A stretch of 64,000 nt of DNA. It comes from Burkholderia pyrrocinia (GTDB taxonomy: Bacteria; Pseudomonadota; Gammaproteobacteria; Burkholderiales; Burkholderiaceae). Of the stretch, positions 35,409 through 43,732 are shown in pieces. Position 1 is the first letter of the stretch. Every line of letters starts with the position of its first letter. The stretch is from positions 1-64,000 of the forward strand of contig NZ_CP011504.1 of assembly GCF_001028665.1 (NCBI RefSeq), in the 5' to 3' direction. Below the pieces are notes generated by a model. The model was not told where the DNA came from. It did no database searches and saw nothing but the letters and a program-made list of their open reading frames with translations. The translations under genes and the position numbers were made by a program.

Positions 35409-35792
35409 TCAATGGCCGGGCGAGCCGGTCGTCGTCAGCGTCTTGCCGGGCGTCGGCAGCTTCACGCGATCCTCGACGTAGCGGCGCACCGCGCCGGCCG
35501 CGACTTCCGCGTCGGCGCCGCCGTACGGCACGGGTGCGACGAGATCCTGCGGCCGCGCGAGCATCGCCGCGAGGTTCGTGTAGGTCGCGCAGCCGAACGG
35601 CACGCCCGGCCGCCCGAAACCCGCGTCGACGAGATGCGACGGCTGCATCAGCTTCGCGCAGTCGGGCGGCATCGCCTGCACGCCGTCGAAGCCGATCGAG
35701 CGCGCGTCGGGCAGGTTCAGCGGCGGCTGCGCCGACATGCAGCCCGCCAGCGCCAGCGGCAGCAGTGCCAGGACGGTGGTTCGAACTTGCAT
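35409..35792 (-). CDS. CpaD/RcpB-like pilus-associated lipoprotein
   Basis: A 127-aa protein starting MQVRTTVLALLPLALAGCMS; lipobox LAGC marks an outer-membrane lipoprotein. The mature part (about 110 aa) has PDCAKLMQPSHL, FGCATYTNLAAMLARPQDLVAP, a feature typical of CpaD-family proteins (GCATxxNLAAMVADPRDLV). It lies between the secretin gene (16 nt upstream) and tadZ (22 nt downstream), where CpaD/RcpB normally sits. It is shorter than classical CpaD (about 200 aa), keeping only the conserved C-terminal part. Likely supports the secretin channel. Confidence 0.8.
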   Translation of the reverse strand: MQVRTTVLALLPLALAGCMSAQPPLNLPDARSIGFDGVQAMPPDCAKLMQPSHLVDAGFGRPGVPFGCATYTNLAAMLARPQDLVAPVPYGGADAEVAAGAVRRYVEDRVKLPTPGKTLTTTGSPGH

Positions 35793-35807
35793 GGGCGATC
35801 CTCCGGT

Positions 35808-37202
35808 TCAGTACACGAAGCCCGCGGCGCCGACGAGGCGCGGCGTGTCGCCCGACAGCAGGTCGAGCCCGAGATTGCGCTGCACCGCGAACTCCAGATC
35901 GCTGCTCGGCCGCGCGACGGTGTCGATCGCCTGCTCGAGCTGGCCGGGCCCGGTCGGCTGCACGATGTACGGCGTGACGATCACGACCACCTCGGTCTTG
36001 TTGTCCTGGAAGTTCTTCGACGAAAACAGCCGGCCGATGATCGGCAGCCGGCCGAGCCCCGGGATCTGCGACACGGTGTCGGCCGTCTGGCTCTGCAGCA
36101 GCCCGCCGATCGCGAAGCTCTGCCCGCTCGACAGCTCGACGGTCGTCTCGACGCGCCGCACAGTGAGCGCCGGCACCTTGATGCTGCCCGTCGTCACGCT
36201 GTTGCTCGAATCGACCTCACTGACCTCCGGCCGCACCTTGAGGCTGATGCGGTTGTCGGCGAGCACGGTCGGCGTGAAGTCGAGCGACACGCCGAACGGC
36301 TTGTACTCGACCGTGATCGCACCCGTGTTGCCACTCTGCGCAACGGGGATCGGAATCTCGCCGCCCGCGAGGAAGCTCGCCGTCTCGCCCGACATCGCGG
36401 TCAGGTTCGGCTCCGCGAGCATCGTGATCAGCCCTTCCTGATCGAGCGCGTCGAGCACGACGTCGATCGACCAGCGCCCCGCGCGGAACCCGCCGAGCAC
36501 CGAGAACGCGCCGGTGGGCGACAGGTTGAACAGGCCGTTCGTCGGGTCGAACAGCGTACGCCCGTTGAACAGCCCGCCGACGAAGTTGCCGGCGCCGCCG
36601 AGCGCGCTCCAGTTGATGCCGAGCTGCTGCGTGACGTTGCGGCTCACCTCGGTCACCCGCACGCGCAGGTTCACCTGGATCGGGCGCGACAGCGTGAGCC
36701 GGTTGACGATGCTTTCCTTGTCGTGCAGGTACGGCGCGAGCGACTGCATCACGGCGTCCGCGTCGGCCGCGCCCGGCACCTTGCCCGACACCATCAGCGA
36801 GCCCGGCGCGCCGGACACCGACAGCTTCAGTTGCGGAAAGCGGCTGTCGAGCACCGCCTGCAGCGATGCCGTGTCGACCTGCACGATCACCGTCTTGCGC
36901 AGGATCGGCCGATGGTTCGCGCCGAGCGCGATCAGCGTGGTCGTGCCGGCCTTCTTGCCGAACACGAACACGGTGCGCGGCGACGGCACCTGGATGTCGG
37001 CGATGGTCGGATCCGCGACGAACATCGCGACCGCGGGCTCGGGCAGCGTCAGCATCTCGCCCTTGCCGGTCGCGATCGACAGCGTCGTGCCGGCGTCCGG
37101 CGCGCGCGCGCCCTGCGCGAACGCGACGCCGGGCGCGGCGAGGCTGGCCAGGCACCAGAGAGCGATCCAACGAACCATGCGCACCATGCGTGTTCCCGTC
37201 AT
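35808..37202 (-). CDS. rcpA: RcpA/CpaC outer-membrane secretin of Tad pilus
   Basis: A 464-aa protein starting MTGTRMVRMVRWIALWCLAS at 37202 (alternative ATG 37187 or 37178). Signal peptide ends AAPGVAFAQG. The N-terminal pilus-associated domain (about 40-110; GKGEMLTLPEPAVAMFVADPTIADIQVPSPRTVFVFGKKAGTT in pieces) precedes the BON-like segment (LMVSGKVPGAADADAVMQ). The secretin domain (about 220-420) has MLAEPNLTAMSGETASFLAGGE, VKVRPEVSE-like ISLKVRPEVSEVD, and GRLPIIGRLF. It forms the ring through which Flp fibres leave the cell. Sits between rcpC and the CpaD-like lipoprotein. Confidence 0.92.
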   Translation of the reverse strand: MTGTRMVRMVRWIALWCLASLAAPGVAFAQGARAPDAGTTLSIATGKGEMLTLPEPAVAMFVADPTIADIQVPSPRTVFVFGKKAGTTTLIALGANHRPILRKTVIVQVDTASLQAVLDSRFPQLKLSVSGAPGSLMVSGKVPGAADADAVMQSLAPYLHDKESIVNRLTLSRPIQVNLRVRVTEVSRNVTQQLGINWSALGGAGNFVGGLFNGRTLFDPTNGLFNLSPTGAFSVLGGFRAGRWSIDVVLDALDQEGLITMLAEPNLTAMSGETASFLAGGEIPIPVAQSGNTGAITVEYKPFGVSLDFTPTVLADNRISLKVRPEVSEVDSSNSVTTGSIKVPALTVRRVETTVELSSGQSFAIGGLLQSQTADTVSQIPGLGRLPIIGRLFSSKNFQDNKTEVVVIVTPYIVQPTGPGQLEQAIDTVARPSSDLEFAVQRNLGLDLLSGDTPRLVGAAGFVY

Positions 37203-37249
37203 CCCGTCAAATGCCGGCCGCCGGGCGGCCGTCCCGATCCGTCGACCCG

Positions 37250-38266
37250 TCATTGCGGCGCCGCCCCCCTCGGCAGTTGCGCCGTCGCATCCGCCGCGAC
37301 ACTGCCGCCGCCCGGCAGCGCCGGCAGCCCCGGCAGGCCGGACGGCAGCGGCGGCAGGCCCGGCGTGCCGGCGCCGCCGCCGCGCGACCCGTCGTCGATC
37401 GACGAACCGCGATAGATCACGACCGTGTTGCCCTGTCCCGTCGGCCGCGCGCCGCCGGCTTCCGGCCCGGCGGACGGCGCGCGCGCGGCCTCGCGGGCCG
37501 CGCGCGACACGTCGCCCGCCCACACCGGCTGCGTGTCCGGCTCCGGCTCGTCGCCGCCCGCCGGTTGCCGCCGGTCGCTGGTCGCGAAGCTGCGCAGCGC
37601 GAGCGACAGCGAGCCGAGGCGCGTCGCGACCAGCACGACCTGCGCGGTGCGCGGCGCGACCTCGAGCGTGACCGTGCGCGCACGCGCCGTCGCGTCCGGC
37701 GCGCTCGCCGGCGTCTTCGCGCGCTGGAATTCCGAGCCGACCGCGAGCACGCGCGCACGCCGCACGACCGTCTCCGCTTCGAAGGTGCCGGGCGACGTCG
37801 CCGAGCCGCCGATCTGCTGCGTGAGCACCACGTCGACGAAGTCGCCCGGCTGGATCAGCCCCGCGTTGCCCGACACGTCGTCGACAGGCACCGAGATCGC
37901 GCGCATGCCGGGCTGCAGCGCGGCCGCGAGAAAATCCGGCGCACCGCCCGGAATCACGTTGTCCGTGCGGATCGGCGTGCCGGCGCCGACGCGGTTGCGC
38001 AGCAGCGCGCCCTTCAGATCGGCGCCCGGCTGCGACTCGACGAACGCGCCCGGCGGCACCTGTGCGCGCGGCATGCGCTTCCACGCGAGATCGTTGTCGC
38101 GCAGCAGCAGCCCTTCCGGCAGATCGGCAGCCGCGACGCGCACGCGCGCCTGGTCCGCTTCGCCGGGGGCCGACGGCGTCGACGCGGCGACGTACAGTTC
38201 GCGCAGGATGAACGCGCCGATGCCGGCAGCGACGATCAGCACGGCCATTCTCAGAGGTTTGGGCAT
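37250..38266 (-). CDS. rcpC: RcpC/CpaB pilus assembly protein
   Basis: A 338-aa protein starting MPKPLRMAVLIVAAGIGAFI at 38266. One N-terminal membrane helix or signal, then an SAF domain (about 45-110; VRVAAADLPEGLLLRDNDLAWKRMP). The RcpC/CpaB domain follows (GMRAISVPVDDVSGNAGLIQPGDFVDVVLT, RRARVLAVGSEFQRA, and VTLEVAPRTAQVVLVATRLGSLSLALR). The Gly/Pro-rich last 60 residues (GLPPLPSGLPGLPALPGGG) look disordered. CpaB is a periplasmic partner that stabilises the secretin. The gap to rcpA is 47 nt. Standard member of the operon. Confidence 0.9.
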   Translation of the reverse strand: MPKPLRMAVLIVAAGIGAFILRELYVAASTPSAPGEADQARVRVAAADLPEGLLLRDNDLAWKRMPRAQVPPGAFVESQPGADLKGALLRNRVGAGTPIRTDNVIPGGAPDFLAAALQPGMRAISVPVDDVSGNAGLIQPGDFVDVVLTQQIGGSATSPGTFEAETVVRRARVLAVGSEFQRAKTPASAPDATARARTVTLEVAPRTAQVVLVATRLGSLSLALRSFATSDRRQPAGGDEPEPDTQPVWAGDVSRAAREAARAPSAGPEAGGARPTGQGNTVVIYRGSSIDDGSRGGGAGTPGLPPLPSGLPGLPALPGGGSVAADATAQLPRGAAPQ

Positions 38267-38286
38267 GGCCGCGTGCGTCCCCCCGG

Positions 38287-38766
38287 CTAGGTAAGCGAAA
38301 CCGCGTGCGGAAACGGCGCCCAGACGGCCAGCGCGCCGCCGAGCGCGAGCGCGACGCCGTACGGCACGCCGCGCGCGGCGACCGCGCGGGCGGGCGCGGC
38401 GCGCCGCTGCCACGCGACGGCCGCGAGCGCAGCGAGGCCGCACAGGGCGCCGCCCGCGCCGACGATCGTCAACACCGGGAACGCCAGCGCCGGGCCGGCC
38501 CACAGGAATACCGCCGCCGCCAGCTTGACGTCGCCGCCGCCGATCCAGCCCGCGTGGCGCAAGCCGCCGAACAGCAGCAGCATCGCCGCGGCAGTCGCGA
38601 CGTGCCCGGCCAGCGGCGCGAGCCCTTCGCGCGCGAGCGTCGCCGCGACGAAATACAGCATCGCGAACGCCAGCACCGCGCGATTGGACAGGCGCCGGTC
38701 GCGCAGGTCCTGCGCCGCGAGCGACGCCAGCACGACCGTGGCCACCGACTGCACGAGCGTAAGCAT
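38287..38766 (-). CDS. tadV: TadV/CpaA prepilin peptidase
   Basis: A 159-aa protein starting MLTLVQSVATVVLASLAAQD at 38766, with about five to six helices. It is an A24-family aspartic prepilin peptidase of the short type without a methylase domain. The two catalytic Asp are visible: AAQDLRDRRLSN near residue 20 and IGGGDVKLAAAVF near 78. It cleaves the Flp pilin and the pseudopilin TadE after a Gly. It lies between flp and rcpC. Length matches the TadV group. Confidence 0.92.
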   Translation of the reverse strand: MLTLVQSVATVVLASLAAQDLRDRRLSNRAVLAFAMLYFVAATLAREGLAPLAGHVATAAAMLLLFGGLRHAGWIGGGDVKLAAAVFLWAGPALAFPVLTIVGAGGALCGLAALAAVAWQRRAAPARAVAARGVPYGVALALGGALAVWAPFPHAVSLT

Positions 38767-38855
38767 GGGAGAGCCGTCCGTCGGCGCACCCCCGGCTGGA
38801 TACGTTCTACCGCTGCGGATCCGTGTGTTCGTCGGCGGCGCGCGGGTTCAGGGGA

Positions 38856-39038
38856 TCAGATCAGGCTCGTCACCTTCGTGATCAGCGCCGTGAACACGCT
38901 CGGCAAGCCACCGGAAGTGCTGCTGAGGATCACGCCGACCGCCGCCAGCGCGACCACGACGATGCCGGCCAGCACCGCATATTCGAGCGAACTGACGCCG
39001 CGTTCATCACGCAGCAGGGACTTGACGTATTGCAGCAT
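38856..39038 (-). CDS. flp: Flp-type major pilin
   Basis: A 60-aa protein. ATG 39038 has a strong site (GGAGG, 5-nt spacer), so the longer open frame is not used. Sequence runs MLQYVKSLLRDERGVSSLEY, with the Flp hallmark: the cleavage Gly, then hydrophobic helix VSSLEYAVLAGIVVVALAA with Glu at +5 and Tyr at +6 of the mature protein. The C-terminal half is small and polar (SSTSGGLPSVFTALITKV). It polymerises into the Flp fibre for adhesion and biofilm. It is the first gene of the Tad operon, 89 nt before tadV; only one flp copy is seen. Confidence 0.95.
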   Translation of the reverse strand: MLQYVKSLLRDERGVSSLEYAVLAGIVVVALAAVGVILSSTSGGLPSVFTALITKVTSLI

Positions 39039-39891
39039 GGCAACCTCCGTGTGACGGGGTCGAGGATCGACCGTTGAACGTAAAGACGCTGCATGGTCCG
39101 GCGGCTGCCCAGGGCGTTCACCCATTCGCGACTCACGCGAACGGCCCTGGCATCAGGCCGCTCGCCTCCCCGAAGTCCGCTCGATCACTGCGGCGCGCGG
39201 CATGCAACGACGGCATCGATCGTTGCATTCGCGCGCCTTCTTGTGCGGCCGTGCCGACACGACGCCGACCGCGCTGATTCGTCTAGGGTATAGACAATTT
39301 TTCGGACGATTTCAAATAATTTAGCGTCGGAATGTATTTATGGATGGCACCCTGAAACGATGCAATTCATACAGGCCATCTTTCGGAATTCTTTCTCGGG
39401 GCATTCCGCGTGGTTCCGGTGAAGACGTAAGTATGTTAACTGTCGTAATGCGTCATTTTCGGTCGGGTGGATAACCCGTTTCCATTCGGTTTTTCGGTAT
39501 GCCGGATGCGGCCGTGCGCATTGTTTCGCGCGAGCAGCCAGCCAAAGATGGTCGCCCTGGATCGGTTTTATTCGACCGCCTGATACGCGTTTCACCGCCT
39601 GGATTCGCCCGCCGGTCGACATGCGAATCCGCGATTTCGCCATTTCATGAATTTCCCGATCGTCGCTTGCCTGATTGGCAAGCAACGCCGATCAACATGA
39701 TCGGAATCCTTAACGATTCCGCGATACATGCGAATCCGCTTTCCGTCCGCGCAACACGGCGCGCCCGGCCCGGCAACCCGCCAAGCGGCGATAAGCATAG
39801 TTCAAATCGTTGCTTGTCCCGCGCCGGAAGCGTCCACCAGAATGGCGTGACGCCTCCCTGCCCGACTTCACTTCTCGCGACCCGACGCACC
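39039..39891. other. Long AT-richer intergenic region between flp and sulfonate importer
   Basis: About 850 nt with lower GC than the rest (notably 39270-39500 and 39640-39830). It holds the promoter region of the tad operon (minus strand) and of the ABC importer (plus strand). Open frames such as minus 39338-39685 have no recognisable family or good start and are probably not genes. The low GC and size suggest regulatory load or an old insertion. Confidence 0.5.
39287..39315 (-). promoter_or_regulatory. Candidate sigma-70 promoter of flp/tad operon with overlapping dyad
   Basis: On the minus strand, TTGAAA (39315-39310) and TATACC (39292-39287) are separated by exactly 17 nt, a fair -35/-10 pair about 250 nt before the flp ATG. 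A perfect inverted repeat GTCTA-N5-TAGAC (39281-39295) covers the -10 and presumed start region, a place where a repressor or activator would act. The promoter and operator roles are inference from sequence. Confidence 0.45.
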
Positions 39892-40974
39892 ATGACCGAT
39901 CGATTTCCGTTTCCGCTGCGCCTGCTGCGATCGCTGCTGGCAGCCACGCTGATGACGCTGGCGGCCGCCGCCGCGCACGCCGACAAGCCCGCCACCATCC
40001 GCATCGGCGTCGCCCAGCAAGGCGCCGGCGATCCGCCGACCTTCGGCGGCTCGAGCGCCGCCACCGCGCAGTTGCAGCAACGGGTCGAAAAGGAGTTCGC
40101 GGCCGACGGCATCAACGTGCAGTGGCTGTTCTTCAAGGGCGCGGGGCCGGCCGTCAACGAGGCGATCGCCAACAAGGCGCTCGACTTCGCGTACCAGGGC
40201 GACCTGCCGGCCGTGCTCGCGCGCTCGAACGGGATCAAGACACGCCTGCTGCTCGCCGCGAGCGTGCGCTCGGGCGTGAAGATCGCGGTGCCGCCCGACT
40301 CCGGCATCCGTTCGATCACGGACCTGAAGGACCGCCGCGTGTCGATCTTCCGCGGCACGAACCTGCAGCTCGTCGCCGACAACGCGCTCGCGAAGAACGG
40401 CCTCGGCGAACGCGACCTGCGCGTGATCAATCTCGACTCCGCAAGCTCGCTCGCCGCGCTCGCGTCGAAAGGCATCGACGCATCGGTGGGCGACTACCAG
40501 CTCTACAAGCTGCGCGACGCGGGGCTCGCGAAGATCATCTACGAATCGCAGAACGACGGCCCGCAGTTCACGCGCCAGACCCACCTGCTCGTGCTCGACG
40601 ATTTCGAGCGTGCGCATCCGGACATCGTGCAGCGCGTCGTCAACGCGCTGGTCAAGGGCGCGCAATGGTCGTCCGACGAAGCGAACCGCGATGCGCTGTT
40701 CAAGCTGTGGGCGAAAAGCGGCGTGCCGTATTCGTCGTGGCAGGCCGACTATGCGAACCAGCGCCTGAAGGACCGCCTGTCGCCGCTGATCGATCCGTTC
40801 CTCGTCGCGCGCTACAAGGCCGTCGCGCAGGATGCGCTGAAGCTGAAGCTGATCCGCCAGCCGGTCGATGTCGACGGCTGGTTCGAGCCGAAGTATCTCG
40901 ACAATGCCCTGCGCACGCTGAAGCTCGAAAACTACTGGCCGCGTTACGACGCGGCCGGCAAGCCCCTTTCCTGA
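39892..40974 (+). CDS. ABC substrate-binding protein, sulfonate/sulfate-ester type (SsuA/AtsR-like)
   Basis: A 360-aa protein starting MTDRFPFPLRLLRSLLAATL at ATG 39892. A Sec signal ends about AAAAHADK. The mature NMT1-like binding fold has IRIGVAQQGAGDPPTFGGSS, FFKGAGPAVNEAIANKALDFAYQGDLP, and ITDLKDRRVSIFRGTN. It lies 15 nt before two permease genes and an ATPase gene, followed by two TauD-type dioxygenases. This order matches bacterial sulfonate/sulfate-ester scavenging clusters (ssu, tau, ats). Likely a periplasmic sulfonate or sulfate-ester receptor; which one cannot be told. Confidence 0.88.
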   Translation: MTDRFPFPLRLLRSLLAATLMTLAAAAAHADKPATIRIGVAQQGAGDPPTFGGSSAATAQLQQRVEKEFAADGINVQWLFFKGAGPAVNEAIANKALDFAYQGDLPAVLARSNGIKTRLLLAASVRSGVKIAVPPDSGIRSITDLKDRRVSIFRGTNLQLVADNALAKNGLGERDLRVINLDSASSLAALASKGIDASVGDYQLYKLRDAGLAKIIYESQNDGPQFTRQTHLLVLDDFERAHPDIVQRVVNALVKGAQWSSDEANRDALFKLWAKSGVPYSSWQADYANQRLKDRLSPLIDPFLVARYKAVAQDALKLKLIRQPVDVDGWFEPKYLDNALRTLKLENYWPRYDAAGKPLS

Positions 40975-40989
40975 CCCGGACCGGCCCCG

Positions 40990-41832
40990 ATGAGCGACAC
41001 CGCGATCCCGATTCCGTCGTCGAAGCCACATGCGCTCGCCGCGCAGCCGCGCCGCGCGGCGAGCGCGAAGCGGCTGGCGTGGCAGCTCGCGCCGTGGGTA
41101 CTGCCCGCGCTGCTGTTCGCGCTGTGGACCGTCGGCAGTGCGCGCGGCTGGATCGCACCGCAAATCCTGCCGCCGCCCGAACGCGTGGTCGACGCGCTCG
41201 CCGAGCTGGCGACGAGCGGCGATCTCGCACGCCACACGCTGATCAGCCTGCAGCGCGTGCTGGTCGGCTTCGCGGCCGGCTCGTTGCTCGGTTTCGCGAT
41301 CGGCGTCGCGCTCGGCCTGTCGCGCACGCTGGAAGCCTATGTGCTGCCGAGCTTCAACGCGCTCGTGCAGATCCCGGTGCTCGGCTGGCTACCGTTCCTG
41401 CTGCTGCTCGTCGGCGTCGGCGAACCGCTCAAGACCCTGCTGATCGCGCATGCCGCGCTCGTCCCCGTCACGATGAGCACGTTGCAGGGGTTTCGCCAGA
41501 CGCCGCCCGCGCTCGACGAAGTCGCGCGCGGGTTCGGCTACACGCGCCGGCAACGCATCGTCCACGTCGTGCTGCCGGCCGCGATCCCGACGCTCGCGAC
41601 CGGCGTGCGGCTCGCGTTCACGAAATCGTGGCTCGCGCTCGTCGTCGTCGAGCTCGTCGCGTCTTCCGAAGGGCTCGGCTACCTGATCGTGTACGGCCGG
41701 CAACTGTTCCAGCTCGATCTCGTGATGGCGGCCGTGGTCGTGGTCGGCGCGGTCGGCCTGCTGATCAACCGGTTGCTCGACGCACTCGAAGCGCGCCTGC
41801 GCCGCGGCGTGCCGTCCGCGTTCCGCGGCTGA
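40990..41832 (+). CDS. ABC transporter permease, SsuC-like (first of two)
   Basis: A 280-aa membrane protein (about six helices) starting MSDTAIPIPSSKPHALAAQP. The BPD_transp_1 permease domain (about 80-270) has GFGYTRRQRIVHVVLPAAIPTLATGVRLA (the EAA-type loop that meets the ATPase), QIPVLGWLPFLLLLVG, and VELVASSEGLGYLI. Normal SsuC-type importers have one permease gene working as homodimer; here a second distinct permease gene follows after 35 nt, so the channel is probably a heterodimer. Part of the sulfur-compound importer with the SBP 15 nt upstream. Confidence 0.9.
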   Translation: MSDTAIPIPSSKPHALAAQPRRAASAKRLAWQLAPWVLPALLFALWTVGSARGWIAPQILPPPERVVDALAELATSGDLARHTLISLQRVLVGFAAGSLLGFAIGVALGLSRTLEAYVLPSFNALVQIPVLGWLPFLLLLVGVGEPLKTLLIAHAALVPVTMSTLQGFRQTPPALDEVARGFGYTRRQRIVHVVLPAAIPTLATGVRLAFTKSWLALVVVELVASSEGLGYLIVYGRQLFQLDLVMAAVVVVGAVGLLINRLLDALEARLRRGVPSAFRG

Positions 41833-41867
41833 CCCGGCCTGCGCGCGCAACCGAAGGAGACCACCCT

Positions 41868-42698
41868 ATGCCCCGTTCCGCCACGCCGACGCTCGCGCCG
41901 GACGCCACGCCATCGCCCGTCGCAGCCGCCCGCCGCCTGCATGCGCCAGACTGGCGCGGCTTCGTGCTGCCGCTCGTCGTGTTCGCGCTCTGGTGGGCGA
42001 TCGCCTCCGCGCACCTCGTCAAAAGCGGGCTGCTCGTCGGTCCGGCCGACGTCCTGCATACGGCCTGGATTCAAGCGACGAGCGGCGCGCTCGGCCGCGC
42101 GCTGTCCGCGTCGCTCGCGCGCGAAGCCTGCGGTTTCGCGATCGGCGCGACGGGCGGGCTGCTGCTCGGCACCGCGCTCGGGCTGTCGCGCATCGCCGCG
42201 CGCATGGTCGGACCGAGCTTCGACACGTTCAAGCAGATCTCGCTGTTCGCGTGGATTCCGCTGATTTCCGTGTGGTTCGGCCTCGGCGACGTCGCCAAGG
42301 TCGTGTTCCTGTCGCTCGCCGCGCTGCTGCCCGTCGCCGCGCACACGTGCGACGGCATTCACGCGGTGCCGCGCGCGTATGTCGACGTCGCCCGCGCGCT
42401 GCGCTACTCGCGGCTCCAGCTGGTCCGCTACGTGATCCTGCCGGCCGCACTGCCGTCGATCTTCACCGGGCTGTACCTCGGCCTGATCTATTCGTGGCTC
42501 GCGACGCTCGGCGCCGAATACCTGCTCGTCGCCGGCAGCGGGATCGGCAACACGCTGATCGACGGCAGCGAGCAGTTCCGGATGGATCTCGTGCTGTTCG
42601 GGATCATCGTCGTCGGCGTGACCGGCTGGGCGCTGAACGCGGTCGCGCGTGCGATCGAACGCAAGGTGCTGGCCCGGCGCGGCGACCTGCAGCGGTGA
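41868..42698 (+). CDS. ABC transporter permease, SsuC-like (second of two)
   Basis: A 276-aa membrane protein starting MPRSATPTLAPDATPSPVAA at ATG 41868, preceded by GAAGGAGA. About six helices. The permease domain's EAA loop is RALRYSRLQLVRYVILPAALPSIFTGLYLG. Other family text includes KQISLFAWIPLISVWFGLGD and LGAEYLLVAGSGIGNTLIDG. It is homologous to but clearly different from the first permease. It is followed after 40 nt by the ATPase. Together they form a likely two-permease SsuBC-type importer. Confidence 0.9.
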   Translation: MPRSATPTLAPDATPSPVAAARRLHAPDWRGFVLPLVVFALWWAIASAHLVKSGLLVGPADVLHTAWIQATSGALGRALSASLAREACGFAIGATGGLLLGTALGLSRIAARMVGPSFDTFKQISLFAWIPLISVWFGLGDVAKVVFLSLAALLPVAAHTCDGIHAVPRAYVDVARALRYSRLQLVRYVILPAALPSIFTGLYLGLIYSWLATLGAEYLLVAGSGIGNTLIDGSEQFRMDLVLFGIIVVGVTGWALNAVARAIERKVLARRGDLQR

Positions 42699-42738
42699 TC
42701 GCCCTCTCCTTACCTGTCGCATCCTTACTCGCCCCGCC

Positions 42739-43584
42739 ATGACGACCCTCGCCTCCGATTCGCTCGACATCCTCCACGTCAGCAAGCACTACGCTCAACG
42801 CGGCGCGTCGCTCGCCGTGCTCGACGACGTGTCGCTGCACGTGCGTGCCGGCGAATTCGTCACGATCGTCGGCGCGAGCGGCTGCGGCAAGTCGACGCTG
42901 CTGCGGCTGATCGCGGGGCTCGACACCGACTACTCGGGCGAGATCCGCGCCGGCGACGAGCGCGTGCGCGACACGTCGTTGCAGCGCGGGATCGTGTTCC
43001 AGGATCACCGGCTGTTCCCGTGGCTGACCGTCGAACAGAACATCGGCGCCGCGCTGCGCAACGCACCGCTCGACGCGGCCGCGAAGCGACGCGCGGTAGC
43101 GGACCACGTTGCGCTCGTCGGGCTGAACGGCTTCGAGCACGCGTTTCCGAACCAGTTGTCGGGCGGGATGGCGCAGCGCGTCGCGATCGCGCGCGGCCTC
43201 GTGAACCGGCCGCGCGTGCTGCTGCTCGACGAGCCGTTCGGCGCGCTCGATGCGCAGACGCGCGCGCGGATGCAGAACGAACTGTTGCGCATCTGGGAAC
43301 AGGAGCGCATCACGATGATGCTCGTCACGCACGACGTCGACGAAGCTGTCTATCTCGGCGATCGCGTCGTCACGATGGCGCCGCGTCCGGGCCGCATCGA
43401 ACGGATCGTCGACGTCGCGCTGCCGCGGCCGCGCCGGCGCGATTCGGCGGATTTCGCGCGGTTGCGCGATACGGTGCTCGCCGATTTCGACGATGACGAA
43501 CCGCCGCGCGACGATGGCTCGGGCGGCAAGCGCAGCGACACGCCGAGCGTGCACCGGATAGGCGAATGGCGACTTGCGTGGTAG
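42739..43584 (+). CDS. ABC transporter ATPase, SsuB/TauB-like
   Basis: A 281-aa ATP-binding protein starting MTTLASDSLDILHVSKHYAQ at ATG 42739. Intact motifs: Walker A GASGCGKST, Q-loop FQDHRLFPWLTV, signature LSGGMAQRVAIARG, Walker B VLLLDEPFGALD, His switch LVTHDVDEA. The Q-loop FQDHRL and general sequence are typical of the nitrate/sulfonate/taurine branch. It powers import through the two upstream permeases. The C-terminal 40 residues are charged, low complexity (DFDDDEPPRDDGSGGKRS). Confidence 0.92.
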   Translation: MTTLASDSLDILHVSKHYAQRGASLAVLDDVSLHVRAGEFVTIVGASGCGKSTLLRLIAGLDTDYSGEIRAGDERVRDTSLQRGIVFQDHRLFPWLTVEQNIGAALRNAPLDAAAKRRAVADHVALVGLNGFEHAFPNQLSGGMAQRVAIARGLVNRPRVLLLDEPFGALDAQTRARMQNELLRIWEQERITMMLVTHDVDEAVYLGDRVVTMAPRPGRIERIVDVALPRPRRRDSADFARLRDTVLADFDDDEPPRDDGSGGKRSDTPSVHRIGEWRLAW

Positions 43585-43732
43585 GTGTGGGCGGCAACTG
43601 CATTGCTCAGCATGACGACACATATCGATCATCGCAGCGCGCACGCTAAGGTTGTGACGATTCATCGGTTCCGGTTCCGCGCGGTCCCTGCTTGAATGGA
43701 GACTCGACCGACCCGACTCCAGGAGACTCCCG

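Noticed and set aside
39341..39365. TGGCAC...TGCA as a sigma-54 promoter
   Set aside because: The GG and GC elements are 14 nt apart rather than 10, so it does not fit the -24/-12 pattern.
39338..39685. 115-aa minus-strand reading frame in the flp upstream gap
   Set aside because: No family, no ribosome-binding site, AT-rich composition unlike the genes here, and it lies across the putative promoter region.
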